Source: Acidobacteriota bacterium (GTDB lineage Bacteria > Acidobacteriota > Terriglobia > Acidiferrales > UBA7541). Taken from it: a stretch of 5,278 bases of DNA. A model generated the notes under the pieces. It had not been told where the DNA came from and searched no databases. It saw only the letters and a program-made list of their open reading frames with translations. Shown here one piece after another: positions 1 through 5,278 of this stretch (positions within the stretch are counted from its first letter, which is position 1; every line of letters begins with the position of its first letter). The position numbers were made by a program, and so were the translations under genes. The stretch covers positions 1 to 5,278 of the forward strand of contig QHYP01000073.1 in NCBI GenBank assembly GCA_003224195.1, read 5' to 3'.

Positions 1-953
1 TGGTTAACCCACAAGTGTGCGGCGGCGCCGTCATTGGCAACGTAAATGTCCGGCCAACCATCGCCGTTGAAGTCGGCGCAGACGACTCCGAGGCCGGGCC
101 CGATGGCGGCTCCGATTCCAGCCGCTTCGGTGACATCTTCGAACGTACCGTCGCCGCGGTTGCGGAACAGGCGCGCCGGCACCGGCTGGTACATCTTCGG
201 CGTGCAATAATCCCGCTCTCCCGTCGTCGCGTAACAGTGCTTGTTTCCCTTCACTGTGAAGTCCAGATAGTTCGCTACAAAGAGATCCAGGCGCCCGTCG
301 CGGTCGTAATCGATCCATGCGGCGCTTGTGCTCCAGCGCGGGTCATCGACCCCCGCCTCTACCGTGACGTCAGTGAATGTACCGTCGCCGTTATTGTGGT
401 AGAGGACGTTGTGCCCGAAGTTTGTGACGTAAAGGTCTTGAAAGCCGTCGTTATCGTAGTCTCCAACAGCGACTCCCATTCCGTGGCCAATGTGCCCGAC
501 TCCAGATTTTTCGGTGACGTCCACAAACTCGAGCTTTCCAGTCTCGCTCAGCAGATTCCGGAAGAGCCGGTTGCCGGGCTTCCATCCAGGCTGAGGAGGA
601 AACTTCGCATGGCGCGGATCCCGAGTAGGATCGAGCATGGTGCCCTGCGCCAGATAGACGTCCAGGTCGCCGTCATTGTCGTAATCGAAGAGGGCCACGC
701 CAGCACCCATGATTTCCGGCATGAAGTAGTCGCCCGTCGCCCCGGTAAAATGATGGAAGTCCAGCCCGACTTCTTTGGCGGCTTCACGGAAAAGCGGAAC
801 TGGCGATGGAGGATGGGTAGCAGTAGTCCACAGCGGGCTAACGCGTCCGGCAAGACCCAAGGAGAGCAATCCCAGGAAGTCGCGCCGTCCATGTCTGTGG
901 GTGTGTTCTTCTCCTAGTGAGGGCCTGGCAGGGGCCCGTTTCTTCTTTTTCAC
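1..953 (-). CDS. Tat-exported FG-GAP/VCBS repeat protein, CRTAC1 (ASPIC/UnbV) type, 3' end outside window
   Basis: Partial gene: 317 codons are visible from GTG 953 to the left edge with no stop. The N terminus is basic (VKKKKRAP), then [10 protein letters not shown] at residues 21-30 followed by a short hydrophobic stretch, a twin-arginine signal (RR at 23-24). The mature part begins near residue 50 with the family opening [19 protein letters not shown]. At least four FG-GAP loops with Asp/Asn-rich calcium-type motifs follow: DYDNDGDLD (90-98), DYDNDGFQD (165-173), DYDRDGRLD (215-223) and DFNGDGWPD (294-302). The typical F-x-D-V-T segments lie at 143-147, 193-197 and 271-275. Cys240 and Cys250 could form a disulfide. 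Family members are usually about 550-600 residues with a C-terminal ASPIC/UnbV domain, which would lie outside the window. Such proteins are predicted beta-propellers; the bacterial function is unknown. The start is chosen because it is in frame with the RR motif and overlaps the upstream TPR stop by 4 nt (GTGA); no in-frame ATG occurs before codon 78. Confidence 0.9.
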   Translation of the reverse strand, partial: MKKKKRAPARPSLGEEHTHRHGRRDFLGLLSLGLAGRVSPLWTTATHPPSPVPLFREAAKEVGLDFHHFTGATGDYFMPEIMGAGVALFDYDNDGDLDVYLAQGTMLDPTRDPRHAKFPPQPGWKPGNRLFRNLLSETGKLEFVDVTEKSGVGHIGHGMGVAVGDYDNDGFQDLYVTNFGHNVLYHNNGDGTFTDVTVEAGVDDPRWSTSAAWIDYDRDGRLDLFVANYLDFTVKGNKHCYATTGERDYCTPKMYQPVPARLFRNRGDGTFEDVTEAAGIGAAIGPGLGVVCADFNGDGWPDIYVANDGAAAHLWVN

Positions 954-2377
954 TGTGGAGTTCCCGGCGCTTCGAGAGTGCGGAGATCGCGCTCGATGCT
1001 GGCAACCAGGCCGGACTGACCGCGTGCTGTGGCGCCATCGCGCGCTTGGCGCAGGTAGCGCACGGCGTTCTGGCGGTCGCCGGAGCGCGCAAGCGCCGAG
1101 CCCAGCGCGTAGACGTATCGGGGAGTGTCTTCATCGTCCGGCTGGATCGTCTTTTCCAACTCCTGGATTCCTTCCCGGTACTTCTGCTGGTTCACCAACA
1201 CTCGGCCCAGATTGAAGTGTGCCTGCCGGCTGTTGGGTTTGTTCTCGATGGCTGTCCGGTACTCGGCCACGGCTTCCAACAACCCACCCTGCCGCTCGAG
1301 GAGGAATCCGAGGTTGTTGTGAGCATTGGCATGAAAGGGATCGATTTCGATGGTCCTCCGGAAGGCCTCCTCAGCCTGCCGGTATTTCTCGGCGCCTAAG
1401 AGAAGCACTCCGTAATTGTAGTAGCTCTCGGCCGAGCCTGGATCAAGACGCACGGCAGCGCGATAGTGTTCCTCTGCCTTCTCGAATTGACCCAGCCGCC
1501 CGTAAAGCTCGACCAGATTGATGTGCGCCTGAACGAGTCGCGGATCGATATCGAGGGCCTTTTCGTGTGCCGCAACGGATTCCTCCAGCATTCCTTGCCG
1601 CTCAAGCTCCTTGCCGAACTGCACTTGGTAGGTCGCGCTCCGGTTGAGTGCCCGTACATCATCAAGCAACCGGTCACCTGACGGGGGGACGCCATCCTTG
1701 TTCCTCTCGTAGAGACGAAGCTGCTCCTCAGCCTGGGCAACCTGGCCGAGCGTGCGATAGACCAGCGCCAAGCTGTAATGGGCAGCTCCGAAGCCCGGAA
1801 ACTGCGCGCATGCTTTGCCGTAGGCCTCGGCCGCGCCTGCCAAGTCGTGGCGGGCAGCGCGCACGCGTCCCAGCCCGTAGTAAGCGTCAGCATCATCAGG
1901 GTGCTTTTTCGCGATCGCGGCATACAGCTGCCCGCTCCCGTCCCAGTCGGCGGAAGCAAGCAGGCAGTCGGCTAGTCGTAACTGCGCCGGGACATAATCG
2001 GGATCAATACGCAGAGCCAGGCGAATCGCGGCAGCAGCCGCGTCACAGTGTCCTTCGGCGGCCTCGACAATCCCTAGGTAGTAGGCCCAACGAAAACTTG
2101 ACGGCGCGAGCCGGCCGGCCCGCCGGTAGCACACTGCCGACTCTTGGAACAGGCCGTAAGCCTGGAGGATCATGCCCAGCCGTCCGCTTGCAGCGTCGTC
2201 GGCTGGGCGAGCACGGGCCTCAGCATACGCCTGTTGAATCTGGTCCCGGGCAACGGGAGAGAAATTATCAATAGTGAGGCGAGGCAGTTCCGGAATCGCC
2301 GGGTCCTGTTGAGCTCCCACGGTGTACGAAGCGAAAGTCAACGTGAGACAGAAGACGAAACATAACGCCTTCCGCAT
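950..2377 (-). CDS. Exported tetratricopeptide-repeat protein
   Basis: A 475-residue protein. Residues 1-22 (MRK, then a hydrophobic core, then TVGA before QQD) look like a Sec signal peptide with cleavage near A22/Q23; no lipobox follows the core. From about residue 60 to 450 it is built of helical TPR units. Clear ones are near 96-129, 164-197, 248-281, 282-315, 316-349, 350-383 and 384-417, with the usual W/Y-x-x-L-G, A, and D-P signature positions (for example ALDIDPR 274-280, VRLDPGS 309-315, IEIDPFH 343-349). A linker at about 225-245 separates an N-terminal from a C-terminal TPR block. TPR arrays bind other proteins and have no catalytic role. The gene heads a minus-strand operon, and its TGA overlaps the GTG of the FG-GAP gene, so that protein is the obvious candidate partner in the periplasm (inference). 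Start ATG 2377 is supported by the signal peptide and by a good Shine-Dalgarno (GGAGAGGA, 2388-2381). Confidence 0.93.
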   Translation of the reverse strand: MRKALCFVFCLTLTFASYTVGAQQDPAIPELPRLTIDNFSPVARDQIQQAYAEARARPADDAASGRLGMILQAYGLFQESAVCYRRAGRLAPSSFRWAYYLGIVEAAEGHCDAAAAAIRLALRIDPDYVPAQLRLADCLLASADWDGSGQLYAAIAKKHPDDADAYYGLGRVRAARHDLAGAAEAYGKACAQFPGFGAAHYSLALVYRTLGQVAQAEEQLRLYERNKDGVPPSGDRLLDDVRALNRSATYQVQFGKELERQGMLEESVAAHEKALDIDPRLVQAHINLVELYGRLGQFEKAEEHYRAAVRLDPGSAESYYNYGVLLLGAEKYRQAEEAFRRTIEIDPFHANAHNNLGFLLERQGGLLEAVAEYRTAIENKPNSRQAHFNLGRVLVNQQKYREGIQELEKTIQPDDEDTPRYVYALGSALARSGDRQNAVRYLRQARDGATARGQSGLVASIERDLRTLEAPGTPQ

Positions 2378-2465
2378 GAGTCCTCTCCGCTAGAACAAGC
2401 ATGCTAGCATCACTTGAAAGCCCAGGTCACTTAGCTGTGTAAGGTCAACTGAGTCATCGGGATTT
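2378..2465. promoter_or_regulatory. Divergent intergenic region with palindrome and direct repeats
   Basis: These 88 bp separate the TPR gene (leftward) from the cytosine deaminase gene (rightward) and must carry the start signals for both unless transcription enters from elsewhere. Visible elements are a perfect 10-bp palindrome ATGCTAGCAT (2401-2410), a direct repeat AGGTCA at 2424-2429 and 2442-2447 (18-bp period), and an overlapping direct repeat TCACTT at 2410-2415 and 2427-2432 (17-bp period). A TTGAAA hexamer at 2414-2419 could be a rightward -35 element, but the matching -10 (around TGTGTA, 2436-2441) is poor. No convincing leftward sigma-70 promoter was found. The role of the repeats as operators is inference only. 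Confidence 0.4.
2381..2388 (-). promoter_or_regulatory. Shine-Dalgarno of the TPR gene
   Basis: The minus strand reads GGAGAGGA followed by CTC and the ATG at 2377. The GGAG core lies 7 nt from the start codon, which fixes the start of the TPR gene at the signal peptide. Confidence 0.75.
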
Positions 2466-2918
2466 ATGGATCGAGCAAAAAGCGAGATGATGCTGAAGAA
2501 GGCGGCCGAAGAAGCGCGCGCGGGACTGGCGGAGGGAGGCATCCCCATCGGCGCGGCGCTGTTTGACTCCGCCGGCACGCTGCTCGGAAGCGGACACAAC
2601 CGAAGAGTGCAAGAAGGAGACCCATCGGCGCACGCGGAGACAGATGCGTTCCGGCGCGCGGGCCGGCAGAGGAGTTATCGCGACAAAATCATGGTGACCA
2701 CGCTCGCGCCGTGTTGGTATTGCAGCGGGCTGATCCGCCAGTTCGGAATTGGAGCGGTGGTGGTGGGGGAATCGGTGAACTTTCGCGGAGGAATCGACTG
2801 GCTGCGGGAGAATGGAGTTGAAGTGCTGGACTTGCAGTCGGAGGATTGTATCGAGCTGCTGCGGAAATTTATCGACGCACACCCAGCAGTGTGGAGGGAA
2901 GACATCGGCGAGGAGTGA
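2466..2918 (+). CDS. Fungal-type (Fcy1-like) zinc cytosine deaminase
   Basis: A 150-residue cytoplasmic enzyme of the cytidine/deoxycytidylate deaminase fold, predicted to convert cytosine to uracil and ammonia in pyrimidine salvage (EC 3.5.4.1). Zinc ligands and catalytic acid are His56 and Glu58 in SAHAET and Cys83 and Cys86 in APCWYC. It matches yeast Fcy1 (158 residues) as I recall it almost end to end: EGGIPIGA (23-30) against EGGVPIGG; GHNRR (43-47) with Asn45 at the base-contacting Asn51; VVVGESVNF (98-106) against VVGENVNF; and the tail FIDAHP..WREDIGE (135-149) against FIDERP..WFEDIGE. Trp143 and Asp146 therefore sit at the yeast active-site lid positions Trp152 and Asp155. This tail argues against TadA, guanine deaminase and cytidine deaminase. 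ATG 2466 keeps helix 1 as in yeast; its Shine-Dalgarno is weak (GGGA, 2459-2462). An ATG at 2487 is a less likely alternative. The gene stands alone, divergent from the TPR operon and 69 bp before the peptidase gene. Activity on another base is possible. Confidence 0.9.
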   Translation: MDRAKSEMMLKKAAEEARAGLAEGGIPIGAALFDSAGTLLGSGHNRRVQEGDPSAHAETDAFRRAGRQRSYRDKIMVTTLAPCWYCSGLIRQFGIGAVVVGESVNFRGGIDWLRENGVEVLDLQSEDCIELLRKFIDAHPAVWREDIGEE

Positions 2919-2935
2919 GCTTTTCCTCTCAGGAC

Positions 2936-2964
2936 TTGACAGGGCTGGAGGGCGGGTGTTAACA
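2936..2964 (+). promoter_or_regulatory. Candidate sigma-70 promoter of the S9 peptidase gene
   Basis: A perfect -35 hexamer TTGACA lies at 2936-2941, starting 18 bp after the deaminase stop. An AT-rich patch GTTAAC at 2958-2963 (16-bp spacer) or TTAACA at 2959-2964 (17-bp spacer) could serve as -10, but matches the consensus only modestly. The patch is the centre of a 10-bp palindrome, GTGTTAACAC (2956-2965), which could also be an operator. A start near 2970 would give a very short leader that just includes the Shine-Dalgarno at 2977. This suggests the peptidase can be transcribed independently of the deaminase. Confidence 0.4.
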
Positions 2965-2976
2965 CGCGACGCTGGC

Positions 2977-2983
2977 AGGAGGT
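2977..2983 (+). promoter_or_regulatory. Strong Shine-Dalgarno of the S9 peptidase gene
   Basis: AGGAGGT, a full anti-16S match, is followed by AAAA and ATG 2988. It settles the start at the signal peptide and predicts strong translation initiation, in contrast with the weak site before the deaminase. Confidence 0.85.
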
Positions 2984-2987
2984 AAAA

Positions 2988-5042
2988 ATGAGAAACAAAT
3001 GTTTCATGGCCGGAGTTTGCGGCGTGGTGGCGGCGCTGGCCTTGCCGGCGGCGAGGCTCAACGCGCAGGACGATGCGCACAAATTGACCGCGATGGATGA
3101 ATTCAACATCCAGACGGCGACGGACCCGCAGATTTCTCCGGATGGAAAGAAGATTATTTACGTGCGGCGGTTCGCGGACGCGATGACGGACCGGCGCTAC
3201 TCGAACCTATGGATCATCAATGCGGACGGGGGCGATCACCGCGCGTTGACGACGGGCAACCGCAGCGACTCTTCGCCGCGGTGGTCACCGGACATGACGC
3301 GCATCGCGTACGTTTCCGACGCGGACGGCCGGGCGCAGATTTACGTGCGCTGGATGGACACGGGACAAACGGCGCGGATCACGAATCTGGACCAGGCCCC
3401 GGACGCGATCGAGTGGTCGCCGGACGGGCGGATGATCTCTTTCTCCGCGCTGGCGCCGGGCAAGGGTCCGCACATTGCGGAGTTGCCATCGCCGCCGTCG
3501 GGCGCGAAGTGGGCCGACCCGGCGACGGTGTATGACCGGCTGGTGTATCGATTCAATGGCACGGGCTATTTGAAACCCGGCTATTCGCAAGTGTTCGTGG
3601 TTTCGGCGGATGGCGGCGCGGCGCGGCAGGTGACGACGGGCGATTTCCCGAATGGCGGCTCGGTCTTCGGCCCGAACCGCGCGGTGTGGACGCCTGACGG
3701 AAAGTACCTGCTCGTTTCCGCAAATCGGCACGCGGAGAGCGAGCACGTGTTCATGGATACGGAGGTGTATGAATTTTCAGTGGCGGACGGCGCGGTGCGC
3801 GCGCTGACGAATCGCAAAGGGCCGGACAATGCGCCGGCCATTTCGCCCGATGGAAAGATGATTGCGTACACCGGATTCGACGACCGGTTTCAGGGGCACC
3901 AGACGACAAAGCTTTATTTGATGAACCGCGACGGTACGGGCCCGCATTCGCTCACGGACAAGCTCGATCGCGATGCGCAAGGCCCGCAATGGGCGTCGGA
4001 TGGCAGCGGCGTCTATTTTCAATTTGACGAGCAGGGCGATACGAAGATCGGCTTCGCGGGGAAGGACGGCTCGTTCAAGAAAATCGCGGATCACGTGGCG
4101 AGCGCGACGAGCGCGTATGGTGGCGGCTCGTTTTCGGTTTCGAAGACCGGTGCCATCGCCTTCACGTCCGGAACGGCCGACAGCCCCGGCGACATCGCGA
4201 TTCTAAGCGGCGGCACAATGCGCGTGCTGACGTCGGTGAACAAAGAGTTGCTGGCGCAGAAGAAGTCCGGCGCGGTGGAAGAGCTCTGGTGGGAGTCGTC
4301 CAAGGACAAGCGGAAGATCGAGGGCTGGATGATCAAGCCGCCGGACTTCGATGCGTCCAAGAAATATCCGCTCATCCTGGAGATTCACGGCGGGCCATTT
4401 GCGGATTATGGCGACCGGTTCGATTTTGAAAAGCAAGTGTGGGCGGCGATGGGATACGTGGTGCTGTACACGAATCCGCGCGGCAGCACGAGCTACGGCG
4501 AAGAGTTCGCCAACCTGATCCATCACGCCTATCCGGGCGACGATTTTCATGACATGAACAGCGGCGTGGACGCGGCAATCGCGAAGGGCTACGTCGACAC
4601 GAATCATTTGTATGTGACGGGGGGAAGCGGCGGCGGCGTGCTGAGCTGCTGGATGATCGAGCACACGGACCGGTTCCGAGCGGCGTCCATTCTGTATCCG
4701 GTCATCAACTGGTACAGCTTCGTGCTGACCTCGGACATTCCATGGACCATCCAGTATTGGTTCCCGGGGAACCCCTGGGACAACACGGATCACTACGCGC
4801 AACGCTCGCTGACGAATTTGGTGGGCAAGGTGAAGACGCCGTCGCTGCTGATGACCGGCGAGGCGGACTATCGCACGCCCATTTCCGAAGCCGAGCAGTT
4901 TTACGAGGCGTTGCGCTGGCTGAACGTGGACGCCGTCCTGGTGCGCGTGCCGGAAGAGCCGCATGGGATCGGCCGCCGCCCCAGCCACCACGTCACGAAA
5001 ATGCTGTACATCGTGGGCTGGTTCGAAAAGCACAAGAGCTGA
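2988..5042 (+). CDS. Secreted S9-family (prolyl oligopeptidase-like) serine peptidase
   Basis: A 684-residue protein. Residues 1-26 form a Sec signal peptide (MRNK, hydrophobic core, cleavage near LNA/QDD), so it acts in the periplasm or outside. Residues about 35-420 form a beta-propeller of WD40/TolB-like blades marked by repeated S-P-D-G/M motifs (ISPDGK 49-54, WSPDMT 99-104, WSPDGR 143-148, WTPDGK 234-239, ISPDGK 285-290). Residues about 430-684 are the alpha/beta-hydrolase domain: oxyanion region HGGP (467-470) and NPRGS (496-500), nucleophile elbow GGSGGG with Ser547, acid Asp627 in GEADYRTP, and His659 in EPHGIG. The complete triad implies activity. By family this is a dipeptidyl-peptidase/acylaminoacyl-peptidase type enzyme that trims short peptides; the exact specificity cannot be read from sequence. 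The common S9 elbow GxSYGG is here GGSGGG, a variant I recall in other S9 proteins of similar type. The length is normal for the family and nothing is broken. The start is fixed by AGGAGGT at 2977. Confidence 0.95.
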   Translation: MRNKCFMAGVCGVVAALALPAARLNAQDDAHKLTAMDEFNIQTATDPQISPDGKKIIYVRRFADAMTDRRYSNLWIINADGGDHRALTTGNRSDSSPRWSPDMTRIAYVSDADGRAQIYVRWMDTGQTARITNLDQAPDAIEWSPDGRMISFSALAPGKGPHIAELPSPPSGAKWADPATVYDRLVYRFNGTGYLKPGYSQVFVVSADGGAARQVTTGDFPNGGSVFGPNRAVWTPDGKYLLVSANRHAESEHVFMDTEVYEFSVADGAVRALTNRKGPDNAPAISPDGKMIAYTGFDDRFQGHQTTKLYLMNRDGTGPHSLTDKLDRDAQGPQWASDGSGVYFQFDEQGDTKIGFAGKDGSFKKIADHVASATSAYGGGSFSVSKTGAIAFTSGTADSPGDIAILSGGTMRVLTSVNKELLAQKKSGAVEELWWESSKDKRKIEGWMIKPPDFDASKKYPLILEIHGGPFADYGDRFDFEKQVWAAMGYVVLYTNPRGSTSYGEEFANLIHHAYPGDDFHDMNSGVDAAIAKGYVDTNHLYVTGGSGGGVLSCWMIEHTDRFRAASILYPVINWYSFVLTSDIPWTIQYWFPGNPWDNTDHYAQRSLTNLVGKVKTPSLLMTGEADYRTPISEAEQFYEALRWLNVDAVLVRVPEEPHGIGRRPSHHVTKMLYIVGWFEKHKS

Positions 5043-5181
5043 ACGGCTCTCATCGGACCGGGCGGGCGACGGCGTGTTGCCGCGAAGCAGCTACCCGCTC
5101 GGTCGCGTTCTGCGAGCTGCGTTTCCCGCGAAATAGACGTTTCTCCTGTTGGCGTCGATTCAAAAGATGAATGGAATCCAT

Positions 5182-5204
5182 CAGAAAAAGAGTGCCGCCA
5201 CTCT
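5182..5204 (-). terminator. Intrinsic terminator for a leftward (convergent) transcript
   Basis: Read on the minus strand, a perfect 6-bp stem AGAGTG/CACTCT with the tetraloop GCGG (5204-5189) is followed directly by TTTTCTG. On the plus strand the stem is followed by GAAAAAAAG, so it cannot end the peptidase transcript by the usual mechanism. The orientation implies a leftward transcript entering from beyond the right edge. The stem is short, hence the moderate score. Confidence 0.5.
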
Positions 5205-5235
5205 GAAAAAAAGACTGTTATCCGCCTAGAAGCTG

Positions 5236-5265
5236 TTGCACAACCCAATTTCGGCCCAATAGAAT
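5236..5265 (+). promoter_or_regulatory. Weak candidate rightward promoter
   Basis: TAGAAT at 5260-5265 matches the -10 consensus at five of six positions. Upstream, TGCACA at 5237-5242 (17-bp spacer) or TTGCAC at 5236-5241 (18-bp spacer) is a poor -35. It could serve a rightward gene beyond the window, which would compete with the convergent-gene reading suggested by the minus-strand terminator. Such a match is easily found by chance. Confidence 0.2.
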
Positions 5266-5278
5266 CGATAACTTAGCT

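Larger units (their letters stand above)
5043..5278. other. Intergenic region after the peptidase gene
   Basis: No gene can be supported in these 236 bp. The first 90 bp are GC-rich and contain an inverted repeat, GCAGCT (about 5086-5091) against AGCTGC (about 5114-5119), flanked by CGCG on both sides. This may fold in the mRNA 3' end, but no T-tract follows, so it is not a canonical terminator. From about 5130 the sequence turns AT-richer and carries a minus-strand terminator and a promoter-like sequence, described separately. Two minus-strand frames are open from the right edge, ending at TAA 5220-5218 and TAG 5228-5226. Either could be the C-terminal end of a leftward gene, but 16-19 open codons are no evidence by themselves. 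Confidence 0.5.

Noticed and set aside
15..917. A 300-codon plus-strand open frame opposite the FG-GAP gene
   Set aside because: The minus strand encodes four clear FG-GAP loops and a Tat signal across the same bases. The plus-strand translation has no recognisable domain, and its open length comes from the GC-rich, Asp-rich repeat coding on the other strand.
1648..2274. A 208-codon plus-strand open frame opposite the TPR gene
   Set aside because: Low-complexity Arg/Pro/Ser composition, no domain, and fully opposite a well-supported TPR gene with signal peptide and Shine-Dalgarno.
2466..2918. tRNA adenosine deaminase TadA or guanine deaminase as identity of the deaminase
   Set aside because: The HAE and PCxxC motifs are shared by the superfamily, but the VGESVNF segment and the FID..P..W..EDIGE tail are those of the Fcy1 cytosine deaminase group.
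2909..2930. GAGGA/TCCTC inverted repeat at the deaminase stop as a terminator
   Set aside because: The stem is only 5 bp, it overlaps the stop codon region, and no T-tract follows it.
2454..3109. Minus-strand open frames of 208 and 144 codons across the deaminase
   Set aside because: The plus-strand protein has all zinc ligands and end-to-end similarity to Fcy1; the antisense frames show no motif and would overlap the peptidase start.
4203..5033. A 276-codon minus-strand open frame opposite the S9 peptidase catalytic domain
   Set aside because: It is rich in Arg, His and Val as expected for the complement of a GC-rich gene, shows no domain, and the plus strand carries the complete catalytic triad.
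5171..5181. Palindrome ATGGAATCCAT as an operator
   Set aside because: An 11-base interrupted palindrome in AT-richer intergenic DNA is expected by chance and has no partner site or adjacent promoter.
4901..5248. A 115-codon minus-strand frame at the right end starting at a TTG-type codon
   Set aside because: It runs through the minus-strand terminator hairpin and into the opposite strand of the peptidase C terminus, with no domain and no Shine-Dalgarno.

Overview
The window holds four genes in two divergent blocks. Base composition is GC-rich, and the gene content suggests an Acidobacteriota-like soil or sediment bacterium. The hints are a secreted S9 peptidase with a GGSGGG nucleophile elbow, and an exported TPR protein coupled to a Tat-exported FG-GAP (CRTAC1/UnbV-type) protein. 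That taxonomic call is inference from gene style; there is no rRNA or marker gene here to prove it.

Left block (minus strand, about 1-2377): an operon of two genes. First is a complete 475-residue TPR protein with a Sec-type signal peptide (2377 down to 950). Second is an FG-GAP repeat protein that starts at GTG 953 and runs off the left edge of the window. Its start codon overlaps the TPR stop codon (GTGA, 4 nt), so the two are probably translationally coupled. The second protein carries a twin-arginine signal near its N terminus. Both products are predicted to act outside the cytoplasm and may form a pair, but their biochemical role is unknown.

An 88-bp divergent intergenic region (2378-2465) must carry the start signals of both directions. 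It holds a 10-bp palindrome and two interleaved pairs of short direct repeats.

Right block (plus strand, 2466-5042): a 150-residue zinc nucleobase deaminase that closely resembles fungal cytosine deaminase (Fcy1), not the bacterial amidohydrolase CodA. After a 69-bp gap with its own plausible promoter and a perfect Shine-Dalgarno comes a complete 684-residue secreted S9-family prolyl-oligopeptidase-type peptidase. Nothing in the sequence ties the deaminase functionally to the peptidase.

Right end (5043-5278): non-coding as far as can be seen. It contains an inverted repeat just after the peptidase, a minus-strand intrinsic terminator near 5182-5204 that suggests a convergent gene beyond the right edge, and a weak plus-strand promoter-like sequence near the edge. 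No RNA gene, CRISPR array, insertion sequence or phage element was seen.
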